Part shown: positions 33,275 through 41,310 of the stretch, in pieces
How positions within the stretch are numbered: the stretch's first letter is position 1
Layout: each line of letters begins with the position of its first letter
Origin: an uncultured Dorea sp.
GTDB lineage: Bacteria > Bacillota > Clostridia > Lachnospirales > Lachnospiraceae
DNA length: 64,000 nucleotides
Assembly: GCA_934295165.1 (NCBI GenBank)
Contig: CAKRAT010000001.1
Location: forward strand, 31,921 to 95,920
Direction of reading: 5' to 3'
Notes under the pieces: generated by a model
What the model was told of the DNA's origin: nothing
The model's input: the letters and a program-made list of their open reading frames with translations, nothing else
The model's database searches: none
Made by a program: the position numbers and the translations under genes

Positions 33275-33312
33275 AAAAGGGTGAATGGCCATTCTCAGTC
33301 ATTCACTCTTTT
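33275..33312 (-). terminator. Intrinsic terminator of SLH gene 33332-35026
   Basis: Stem AAAAGGGTGAATG/CATTCACTCTTTT (33275-33287 with 33300-33312, one G-U pair). On the minus strand a T-rich run ends it. The core is shared with the terminator at 31395-31436. Confidence 0.78.
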
Positions 33313-33331
33313 GGGTTATATAAACATAATA

Positions 33332-35026
33332 CTAGTATACATATTTTTCTAAAAATCTTAACAGAATTGCTGCACATTCTCCTCGATTTGCCAATCCTTG
33401 TGGATCTAATCTCGTTCCAGAATCTTTTCCTGTAATAATACCATTCGCAACTGCCCATTCCATTGCATTTTTTGCATATGTGCTGACATATTGGCCATCT
33501 GAAAATTGTTCCAGACTCTTCTTTGAAGAAATATCATAACCTTCGTTCTTCGCATAATTATACATCATAGTAGCCATTTGTTCTCGATTGATGTTATCAC
33601 CAGGCCCAAAATTGCCATTCGCATATCCATTCGCAACTCCAACTTTACTAGCCCATAAGATCGGTTTTGTATAAAATTGTCCATCCGCAACATCAGGAAA
33701 TTTAGTTGAATATTCTACATCAGGCGAACCACTCATTCGATACAAAGTAGTCGCAAATTGCGCTCTTACAAGAGTTCCTGTAGAATTAAACTCTCCATTT
33801 CCCATTCCTTTCATAATTGCGGCTGCGCTAATTTTTGCAATATATGGATAGTCCCATCTTTCAACTGGCACATCTGGGAACTCATAAGTTACATAAAATG
33901 GAATCGTAGCTATTGGATTCTCCCATGTATATCCTTCACCTGCAAACATTATCTTTTCATAATAAACTCCTATGTCACCATCTTTATTCCCAATGGATAT
34001 ATTTTTTCCACCCTGAAGATTATTGCCATTGCCGTAATTATTTAATGCTCCGAATTGTTCATAATTCATATCTTCATAGGTTCCGTCTTTATATGTTACT
34101 CTGAACTTTAATGCATTATTTATTTTAGATTTCCATGTCCAGAATAAGCCATTTATTTCCTTAAACTCTTTTTCTGTATAAATATTTTGAACTCCATCCG
34201 GTCTTTCAATCAATGATATATTTTGTATTATTTTCTGATTCATTGACAGTCCCTGTACATTCCCGTCTGCATAAATATAATATGTTCCCTTTTTCAGGTA
34301 GCACTCTGATTCACCAGCATTGTAAAACATTAAATTTTCAGTACTTCCGTCCGCTTTTACAACATGTAAAGAAATTGTTTTTGCTTTATCACTTTGAAAC
34401 TCATAAACGGCATTATCTGATATCGTAACTTTTGTTACATTCCCATAATTTCTTTTTACATCTACTTTATTGTTCAACGACAATGTTTGTGAAGCACAAT
34501 CTTCTACACTTTTTACTTCAAATCCAAAAAGCTTGTATTCTTCATTATTGTATACAAGATCAACCTGATAGGAGCCTGCTGACAAAAGTTTTGACGATCC
34601 ATCATTCCCATATTCCTGTGTCACAAGATTTCCTGATGAATCACGTATTTTTAATTCCATGCCATCCGTTAAGACTTGCCATGAATACCTCCATTCACTT
34701 TCTGTTCCATCAGCATAATGAAATTTTAAAGAACCATTTTTTACTATAGTCTCTACTGCTGAATATAATCTATAGTATGGTAGTTGAGGATATATTTCAT
34801 TTATACCTGTCTCATCATTCTTGATTTCTATACTTTCAATTGAATTCTGTGTTTCATCACCAGACTGGATTTGTTCAACATTCTGAATATCAAGCTGAGA
34901 TGAATCATCATAATTCTGAACATTGTCTGTGATAGGCTGAACATCTTCAGCAAACACTGTCATTGATTTGCCACTCAAAATTAGCGCAGATGCAACTAAT
35001 AATGCCATTACTTGTTTTTTTTTCAT
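33332..35026 (-). CDS. SLH-domain surface protein, AT-rich paralogue
   Basis: The 564-residue protein starts at ATG 35026, nine bases after GAGAGG; ATG 35032 is an alternative. A signal peptide (MKKKQVMALLVASALILSGK) leads to beta-rich modules with LKFHYADGTESEWRYSW, AVYEFQSDKAKTISLHV, SECYLKKGTYYIYADG and RVTYKDGTYEDMNYEQF, in the same order as in the protein at 28106-29749. Three SLH repeats close it (LVRAQFA, INREQMA, ANRGECA). Coding bases are visibly more AT-rich than the paralogue, suggesting separate acquisition or faster drift. A TATAAT -10 is seen near 35090 on the minus strand without a clear -35. Function unknown; wall attachment is inferred. Confidence 0.8.
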   Translation of the reverse strand: MKKKQVMALLVASALILSGKSMTVFAEDVQPITDNVQNYDDSSQLDIQNVEQIQSGDETQNSIESIEIKNDETGINEIYPQLPYYRLYSAVETIVKNGSLKFHYADGTESEWRYSWQVLTDGMELKIRDSSGNLVTQEYGNDGSSKLLSAGSYQVDLVYNNEEYKLFGFEVKSVEDCASQTLSLNNKVDVKRNYGNVTKVTISDNAVYEFQSDKAKTISLHVVKADGSTENLMFYNAGESECYLKKGTYYIYADGNVQGLSMNQKIIQNISLIERPDGVQNIYTEKEFKEINGLFWTWKSKINNALKFRVTYKDGTYEDMNYEQFGALNNYGNGNNLQGGKNISIGNKDGDIGVYYEKIMFAGEGYTWENPIATIPFYVTYEFPDVPVERWDYPYIAKISAAAIMKGMGNGEFNSTGTLVRAQFATTLYRMSGSPDVEYSTKFPDVADGQFYTKPILWASKVGVANGYANGNFGPGDNINREQMATMMYNYAKNEGYDISSKKSLEQFSDGQYVSTYAKNAMEWAVANGIITGKDSGTRLDPQGLANRGECAAILLRFLEKYVY

Positions 35027-35184
35027 TTTCATTTTCCTCTCATGTAAGTAAATATTATTAAGTAGTAAATTTATTTTTTTTTGCATACTACTATATTATA
35101 ATAACATTTTTCCCATTTAACAGCAACTAGTCATATATGTATTTGCATCATTCAAAAAATAAAATTTAAAATTCTTGCCCCAAC

Positions 35185-35224
35185 AAAAAGGAGCTGTGCA
35201 CTACTATATTTAGTGCAACAGCCC
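35185..35224 (-). terminator. Intrinsic terminator of L,D-transpeptidase gene
   Basis: An imperfect 12-13 bp hairpin (GGGCTGTTGCACTA with TAGTAGTGCACAGCTCC on the minus strand) followed by five T at 35185-35189. Confidence 0.82.
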
Positions 35225-35243
35225 TTAAAACTTGACTTAAAGC

Positions 35244-37310
35244 CTAATGATACACACACACGGTGCTTCCTACCGGAATATTATCATATATCCATTTTGC
35301 ATTATTAATATTCAGTCTGACACATCCATGAGACAATGCCATACCTAATCTTCCGTCCATCAGTGTTCCATTCTTGTAATACAGCACTGAGTGGAATAAA
35401 TAGTTACCATAGAACTGCGTATACCAGTAGCATCTCGCAGATCCGGAATCAAAATAATATCCCTTGCTTCCGACTCTAAATGTTCCTTCTACCGTCGGGG
35501 TACTTGGTGCACCATCTGAGCAATCCCAGTACTGAATGCATTTCCAGTTGCCCTGCCATCCCTGGAAGATTCCGACTTTATGCGTGCTTCTGTTCACCAG
35601 AAGAAGATATCCTGTTGAGCTTGAGTAGAGGTTCGCACGGGCCATCATAACACTCATATCCAGCGGATAACTCTGAACGGTATAACCCATGGTATAATCT
35701 TTTACTTCTCCATTGTGTAATCTGGCCTCTACATGCAGCCAGTATGCACCTTCCTTCGGTGCCTTCCATTTCGTAGATGTGGAATTGCTCCATCCACTGA
35801 TCTCATGCCATGTTCCATTAGATACGTCATAATACATCCAGCGATATGCTGTCTCTCTGTCGTTTGTCTTACTTGAAACCGCCATTGAATACTGCATATT
35901 ACCGTCATCATGTACATAAATTCCGCTGATATTTACATATGGTGTTTCTACACTGTATCCTTTAAAGGACTGCTCAATCGTCTGTCCCTGCTCATCATCA
36001 ATTTCATAACACAACAGATAACTTCCGGTTGCAGAAGGCTGCCATTTTACACTTTCTTCGTTCCGTCCAACTTCCGTCCAGCTTTTTCCGTCATATACAA
36101 GGAAACGTGACATGCCTACTTCTCCGATGAGATCCTTGTATGTACCTTTTAACGTGACACTTTTATCTGTCCATCCCGGAGATTCCGGACTTACCTGAAA
36201 GCTTTTGATGCTGGCTTTTCCGACGCGGTATCCCATAACCTGATTCTTCACCTGACCGTCCCGGGTTTTTGCTTCTACATATAACCAGTAATCGCCACTC
36301 TTCTTCGGCTGCCATGATGCCCAGTTGCCTTTATTCCAGTTACTGATTGCACTCCATTTCTGGGTGGAAAGATCATATAAGTTCCAGCGGAACTGTACAT
36401 CGGAATCATTGGTCTTATAAGCAACACCCATGTCCACCTGGCCCTTGTTCTCTACCGTACAGATTCCATTGAGTTCCAGCTTCAGACCACTGAACCGGAA
36501 GCCCATCACTTCACTGGTTACGCCTCCGTTGCTATCAATCGCCTCCACATAGATCCAATAATCGCCTGCTTCTTCTGGTTTCCATGTTGTCCAGTTGCCC
36601 GGAACCGGTTTCTGGATCAGTTTCCACTCCTGTTTTTTCAGATCATAAATCTTCCACTGGAATTTCAGTCCCGGATCATTACTCTTATAATTTACTCCGA
36701 TATCGTAACTTGTTCCCCTGTCTATCACACAGATTCCATTTAACGATACCTGGACTCCGTCAAAATGATATCCATATACTGAAGAAGCTGTTTTACCATC
36801 CGTGGTTTTGGCTTCTACATAGATCCAGTAATCACCGCTCTTCGCCGGTTTCCATGCTGCCCAGTTGCTCTTGTTCCATTTCGTTACATCTGTCCACTGG
36901 CCTGCTGCCACATCATACTGCATCCACTTGAATTCCACATTCGGGTCATCTGATACATAATCTGCACCGACCTCACAATATGCGCCTTTGTTCAGCAGAC
37001 AGATGCCCTTCACCTGTACATTGTATGACTGCTGTTCTTCCTGCTGCGCCGGCTCACTCTTCTCTTCTCCGGATACTGCCGGGGTTTCTTCTGTCTGTCC
37101 GTTGTTATCCTGTGCTTCTGTTCCGACAAGTGTATCCTGTACCGTGCTTTTTCCTGTTTCCACAGTATTCTCCGAACTGGTTTCTGCCGCAGCCACCGTT
37201 TCTGTCTGTACCGTCTGCGGGCTCATACCTTCTGCAGATACCAGACATGTCTGCCCCAGCATCGCGATGGATACTGCCAGTGCTGTCAGAATTCTTTTTC
37301 TCTTTTTCAT
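35244..37310 (-). CDS. Secreted L,D-transpeptidase (YkuD) with tandem beta repeats
   Basis: A 688-residue exported protein. The ATG at 37310, after an AGGAAGGA site, opens a signal peptide (MKKRKRILTALAVSIAMLGQ). A Glu/Thr/Ser-rich linker runs to about residue 90. Four similar repeats of about 80-90 residues follow, each beginning GIC or GIY and containing W..Y....W and GDYW.YVEA; a divergent Ig-like unit sits between the third and fourth. The YkuD domain takes the last 130 residues with the active-site motif SHGCVRL and an upstream FHS His. Such enzymes make 3-3 peptide cross-links or attach proteins to peptidoglycan. The repeats probably bind wall glycan. It is monocistronic. Confidence 0.88.
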   Translation of the reverse strand: MKKRKRILTALAVSIAMLGQTCLVSAEGMSPQTVQTETVAAAETSSENTVETGKSTVQDTLVGTEAQDNNGQTEETPAVSGEEKSEPAQQEEQQSYNVQVKGICLLNKGAYCEVGADYVSDDPNVEFKWMQYDVAAGQWTDVTKWNKSNWAAWKPAKSGDYWIYVEAKTTDGKTASSVYGYHFDGVQVSLNGICVIDRGTSYDIGVNYKSNDPGLKFQWKIYDLKKQEWKLIQKPVPGNWTTWKPEEAGDYWIYVEAIDSNGGVTSEVMGFRFSGLKLELNGICTVENKGQVDMGVAYKTNDSDVQFRWNLYDLSTQKWSAISNWNKGNWASWQPKKSGDYWLYVEAKTRDGQVKNQVMGYRVGKASIKSFQVSPESPGWTDKSVTLKGTYKDLIGEVGMSRFLVYDGKSWTEVGRNEESVKWQPSATGSYLLCYEIDDEQGQTIEQSFKGYSVETPYVNISGIYVHDDGNMQYSMAVSSKTNDRETAYRWMYYDVSNGTWHEISGWSNSTSTKWKAPKEGAYWLHVEARLHNGEVKDYTMGYTVQSYPLDMSVMMARANLYSSSTGYLLLVNRSTHKVGIFQGWQGNWKCIQYWDCSDGAPSTPTVEGTFRVGSKGYYFDSGSARCYWYTQFYGNYLFHSVLYYKNGTLMDGRLGMALSHGCVRLNINNAKWIYDNIPVGSTVCVYH

Positions 37311-37339
37311 AATAAAATCCTTCCTCCCTTCTTCTATAT

Positions 37340-37376
37340 AATAAAATATAGGCACATTACATGCCTATATTTTATT
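37340..37376. terminator. Hairpin after rmlB
   Basis: Perfect 15-bp stem AATAAAATATAGGCA/TGCCTATATTTTATT (37340-37354 with 37362-37376), 7-base loop. It follows the rmlB stop by a few bases and precedes the transpeptidase gene. AT-rich, so terminator strength is uncertain. Confidence 0.65.
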
Positions 37377-37383
37377 GGATATT

Positions 37384-38466
37384 TTATTTTTCATCATACA
37401 TATCGTGATAATACTTCTGATATGCACCACTTGTTACATTCTCCATCCAGTCTTCATTTTCAAAGAACCATTTGATCGTCTTGCGGATTCCTTCTTCGAA
37501 CATTGTATCCGGCTCCCAGCCGACTTCTGCTTTGATCTTATCCGGTGCGATCGCATATCTGCGGTCATGTCCCTTTCTGTCTGTTACATAAGTGATCAGA
37601 TTCTCACTTACCAGTTCTTTTCTCGGATCATTTTCCGGCAGCATCTCCTGAAGTGTATCCAGGATAATGTGGATGATCTGAATATTCTGTTTTTCATTGT
37701 GCCCGCCGATGTTATATGTTTCAAACAGACGTCCTTTTTCCTGAACCATGTCGATTCCCTTAGCATGATCTTCTACATATAACCAGTCTCTGACATTCTT
37801 TCCGTCACCATAAACCGGCAGTTCTTTTCCATGTAATGCATTATTGATGATCAGCGGAATCAGTTTTTCAGGGAACTGATAAGGACCGTAGTTGTTACTG
37901 CAGTTTGTAATGTTTGCAGGGAATTTGTAGGTATCCATATAAGCTTTTACGAGCATATCGGAAGAAGCTTTACTTGCTGAATACGGGCTGTGTGGATCAT
38001 ATGGAGTTGTTTCATAGAAATATTCTCCGTCATTCTCTAATGATCCGTATACTTCGTCTGTAGATACATGCAGGAATTTCTTTCCTTCTTTGAATGTTCC
38101 GTCTTCCAGTTCCCATGCCGCCTTTGCTGCATTCAGCATAACCAGTGTTCCCAGTACATTTGTCTTTACGAATACATCCGGATTTTTGATACTTCTGTCT
38201 ACGTGGCTCTCTGCTGCGAAATGAACGACTCTGTCGATGTCATTCTCTTCGAAAAGACGGTTGATCGTCTCTGAATCGCAGATATCTGCCTTTACAAATG
38301 TATAATTATCTCTGCTTTCAACATCTTTCAGGTTCTCAAGATTTCCTGCGTATGTTAATTTATCTACATTGATAATTCTGATCTCATTATCATATTTTTT
38401 GAACATGTAATGAATATAGTTTGATCCGATAAATCCTGCTCCACCTGTTACTAAATATGTTCTCAT
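37384..38466 (-). CDS. rfbB: dTDP-glucose 4,6-dehydratase
   Basis: RmlB turns dTDP-glucose into dTDP-4-keto-6-deoxyglucose, the second step of dTDP-L-rhamnose synthesis. The 360-residue protein has the NAD-binding TGGAGFIGSNY motif at the N-terminus, HVSTDEVYG with the catalytic Asp-Glu pair, and YSASKASSDML with the catalytic Tyr-Lys. NNYGPYQFPEKLIPL and RDWLYVEDH are also family hallmarks. GAGGAG precedes the ATG. It lies 24 bases after the RmlD fusion gene and ends at a hairpin, so the two form a short operon separate from rmlA-rmlC. Confidence 0.96.
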   Translation of the reverse strand: MRTYLVTGGAGFIGSNYIHYMFKKYDNEIRIINVDKLTYAGNLENLKDVESRDNYTFVKADICDSETINRLFEENDIDRVVHFAAESHVDRSIKNPDVFVKTNVLGTLVMLNAAKAAWELEDGTFKEGKKFLHVSTDEVYGSLENDGEYFYETTPYDPHSPYSASKASSDMLVKAYMDTYKFPANITNCSNNYGPYQFPEKLIPLIINNALHGKELPVYGDGKNVRDWLYVEDHAKGIDMVQEKGRLFETYNIGGHNEKQNIQIIHIILDTLQEMLPENDPRKELVSENLITYVTDRKGHDRRYAIAPDKIKAEVGWEPDTMFEEGIRKTIKWFFENEDWMENVTSGAYQKYYHDMYDEK

Positions 38467-38490
38467 TTTTTTCTCCTCACTTTGCCTTTC

Positions 38491-40200
38491 TTATTTATGA
38501 TTCTTCATAATCAGATTAATCTTTTCCGCATCTCCCCATACTCCCGGTGAATCATACGGTCTGTCAGGGAATGCACCATACTCTGGTCTGATCTTGAAGC
38601 CATGTTCTTTAATAAATTCATCCACTTTATCTGCAAGGGATACCGGATTGCCGGTACAGCAGTTGATCACTCCGTGAATCTCATCCTGCGTTGCAGCTGT
38701 CGCAATCTGTTTTGACAGTTCGTCTACACTGATAAAGTCATATTTGTTCTTTCCTGAGTTGAACGGGAATGTCTCTTTTCCTTCCTCTTCCCATCTTACG
38801 ATCTTTGCAAAAAGGGAATTGCTCTTTTTGTCATCTCCAAGAATATAATAGGCTCTGAGCCAGTCTACTTTTGTATCTGTTCCGCCTGCCAGTAAGTAAG
38901 TCATTTCTCTGAGTGCGTTCTTGGAAATACCATAAAGGGATGTCGGATTAGTCGGTGTGTCTTCTTCAATTGCTCCTTCCCAGTATCCTACCTCATGCAT
39001 GGTTCCCATCACTGCCAGCTGTGGAAGTCCTCCTGCGATCATATTCTTGATAAATGTGAAATGATTCGGCAGATCGGTAATATGTGTATCTGCATTGTGC
39101 ACAAATCCATTTCTCCATGCCATGTGAATACATACATCCGGCTTTCCAAGTTGTTCATATATATTCTCATCACCGCTGAAAATCGGAGTTTCCACACGTT
39201 CTGCTCTTTCATCAATTCCATCAAATGCAAAATCCGCAGCCAGTACTTCATGTCCCAGTTCTAATAAAGCCTGCACAACATGTCTGCCGATATATCCATT
39301 TGCACCTGTCACCAATACTCTTTTCTTATTCATTGAAGATCCCTTCTCCTTTTTTAATAAATTTCGTTTTTCCAAATATATTTTCAGTGCCTGTTTCCAC
39401 TCTGCCATTTCATATCCGAATTCATGTAATTTGTAATTATCCAGAACAGAATATGCCGGCCTTTTTGCCGCTGCGCCATACTCTTCAGACGTAACCGGAA
39501 TCACTTCCGTATTCTTTCCACAGTATTCGTAGATCAGTTTTGTAAATTCATACCAGTTACATGATCCTTCACATGTTGCATGATATGTTCCATATTTGTC
39601 TGTGGAAAGCAGGAAATCGATCACTTTTACAACTTCCTCTGCACTCGTCGGAGTTCCGTACTGATCCTTTACAACACGGACCTTTTCATGTGTCTCCGAA
39701 AGTTTCAACATTGTATTTACAAAATTCTTTCCATCTCCATACAGCCATGCCGTCCTGATCACAAAATATTTTCTGGCAGTCTCTCTTACCAGTTCTTCGC
39801 CGGCAAGCTTTGATGCCCCGTATACAGACTGTGGATTATATGCATCCCCTTCTATATACGCCGTATCTTTCTGACCGTCAAACACATAGTCCGATGACAG
39901 ATGAACGAGAACCGCATCCACCGCATTTGCCGCAAGGCTCAGATTCTTCGGACCATTTGCATTAATCTCATAAGCTCTGGCCTCTTCTGCCTCACATGCA
40001 TCTACCTGTGTATGAGCCGCACAATTGATAATGACATCCGGTCTTACCTCGCAGATCTTACTCATTACTTCTTTTTCATCTGTAATATTCAGCTCTTTCA
40101 CATCTGTATTGATCAATTGAACGTCTTCATGATTCTCATAATAATCATTCAATGCTCTGCCAAGTTGTCCCTGGCTGCCTGTAATCAATATCTTTTTCAA
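38491..40200 (-). CDS. RmlD dTDP-4-dehydrorhamnose reductase fused to an NAD-dependent epimerase/dehydratase
   Basis: A 569-residue fusion of two short-chain dehydrogenase-like enzymes. Residues 1-280 are RmlD, which makes dTDP-L-rhamnose with NADPH: GSQGQLG near the N-terminus, AAHTQVD, SSDYVFDG and YGASKLAGEELV. Residues from about 290 form a second Rossmann enzyme with VLVTGANGYIGRHV, MGTMHEVGYWEG and YGISKNALRE (Tyr-x-x-x-Lys), resembling WcaG-type epimerases; its substrate is unknown. The linker reads KKEKGSSMNKK, and its DNA holds AAGGAG 12 bases before the internal ATG, so the second half may also be made alone. The RmlD start has a usual N-terminus. It has its own promoter and precedes rmlB. 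Confidence 0.88.
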   Translation of the reverse strand: MKKILITGSQGQLGRALNDYYENHEDVQLINTDVKELNITDEKEVMSKICEVRPDVIINCAAHTQVDACEAEEARAYEINANGPKNLSLAANAVDAVLVHLSSDYVFDGQKDTAYIEGDAYNPQSVYGASKLAGEELVRETARKYFVIRTAWLYGDGKNFVNTMLKLSETHEKVRVVKDQYGTPTSAEEVVKVIDFLLSTDKYGTYHATCEGSCNWYEFTKLIYEYCGKNTEVIPVTSEEYGAAAKRPAYSVLDNYKLHEFGYEMAEWKQALKIYLEKRNLLKKEKGSSMNKKRVLVTGANGYIGRHVVQALLELGHEVLAADFAFDGIDERAERVETPIFSGDENIYEQLGKPDVCIHMAWRNGFVHNADTHITDLPNHFTFIKNMIAGGLPQLAVMGTMHEVGYWEGAIEEDTPTNPTSLYGISKNALREMTYLLAGGTDTKVDWLRAYYILGDDKKSNSLFAKIVRWEEEGKETFPFNSGKNKYDFISVDELSKQIATAATQDEIHGVINCCTGNPVSLADKVDEFIKEHGFKIRPEYGAFPDRPYDSPGVWGDAEKINLIMKNHK

Positions 40201-40236
40201 TTTCTATATTCTCCGTTCCTATAATAATCTGTTATT

Positions 40237-40265
40237 ATTCTACCTCACTTTACCATATATTGCAA
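40237..40265 (-). promoter_or_regulatory. Promoter of rmlD-fusion/rmlB operon
   Basis: Minus strand -35 TTGCAA (40260-40265), 17-base spacer, -10 TAGAAT (40237-40242), about 37 bases before the start at 40200. Confidence 0.65.
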
Positions 40266-40273
40266 TGCCAACT

Positions 40274-41293
40274 CTATTTTCCTTGTTCTGCTATGAAGGC
40301 CATAACATTTCTGTGTACTTTATAAAGTGCCCATGCAAAAAATCCAATTACAATACATACTGCACAGAACAGCAGATAACTATGTAGTCTTGATATATTC
40401 ATAAGATCAAATGTTGCCATCATTCTGGCAATTACCATATGGTGTACCAGGAATATAGCATAAGAATATTTGCTTATAACACTGCATATTTTCTTCATTA
40501 AATTTACCTTTACCCAGTAGGACAGGTAAACCAGAACAAGGAATGATAAAATTCCCACATATGTAGTCTGTATATTCTCTGACCATGACGGCTTTGCGAT
40601 TCCATTGATGATCAATATAGCCAATGCTCCCAAAGCAACTTTCCAGTCAACCTTTTTCCGCAGTTTGATAAAGCTCATTCCGAATACAATTTCCGGAAGT
40701 CTCGCCAGAATAATCTTTGCTACATTAAAATTATAATGATAGCCGAACATGAACCATGCATATATCACCAGTATGACTGCCCATGTTACCACCGGCTGCT
40801 TCTTAATCCCCTGCCGCAGTAACGGGAACAAAATATACATACAGATGATTGCACCCAGAAACCATTCTCCCAATACATAAAAGGTTGGTATATTTTCCGC
40901 AAGTAATCCGTCAAATCCCAGAATCGAAAAAATAAAATTAATTTTCGGTCCGCCTGCTCCCGGTACCGCCTTGTTGGTATAAAACAAGTATAAGAATCCG
41001 CAGATATAAGCGATCCAGTACATCGGATAAATGCTCAGGAATCTTTTCTTAAAGTATATTTTCAGATCACATTTTTCTTCATATACATACATCAGTGCCG
41101 CCCCTGATATGATAAAGAACAGCGACACGCCCCAGTTACCAATATAAATATTACTTACCATGGTTGTCAGTACCGCTTTTTCCGGCATCGGCGGGTTCAG
41201 ATACAGGTAACGCGCATTAAAATGCGTCATAATGATCGAAATCGCTGCCACCGCCCTGACAAAATCCAAATAAAACAATCGTTCTTTTTTCAT
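40274..41293 (-). CDS. Acyltransferase family 3 membrane protein
   Basis: A 339-residue integral membrane protein with about ten hydrophobic helices. The AT-3 family pattern is clear: FYLDFVRAVAAISIIMTHFNARY at the N-terminus holds the essential His-containing helix, followed by WGVSLFFIISGAALMY, FLSIYPMYWIAYI and later VISKYSYAIFLVHHMVIA. Members transfer acetyl or other acyl groups to surface glycans such as O-antigens. It lies 18 bases after the GtrII-like gene and may modify the same polymer. It has no SGNH domain fused. Confidence 0.88.
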   Translation of the reverse strand: MKKERLFYLDFVRAVAAISIIMTHFNARYLYLNPPMPEKAVLTTMVSNIYIGNWGVSLFFIISGAALMYVYEEKCDLKIYFKKRFLSIYPMYWIAYICGFLYLFYTNKAVPGAGGPKINFIFSILGFDGLLAENIPTFYVLGEWFLGAIICMYILFPLLRQGIKKQPVVTWAVILVIYAWFMFGYHYNFNVAKIILARLPEIVFGMSFIKLRKKVDWKVALGALAILIINGIAKPSWSENIQTTYVGILSFLVLVYLSYWVKVNLMKKICSVISKYSYAIFLVHHMVIARMMATFDLMNISRLHSYLLFCAVCIVIGFFAWALYKVHRNVMAFIAEQGK

Positions 41294-41310
41294 CTTTTAC
41301 TCTCTTTCAT

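Larger units (their letters stand above)
32570..33331. other. Decayed intergenic stretch around IS remnant
   Basis: Apart from the IS1182-type remnant and the terminator at 33275-33312 this stretch holds no convincing gene. The segment 32570-32684 is not recognisable on either strand. Confidence 0.5.

Noticed and set aside
35244-37310. Idea that the transpeptidase repeats are choline-binding or SLH repeats
   Set aside because: Unit length and motifs (GDYW.YVEA) match neither family.
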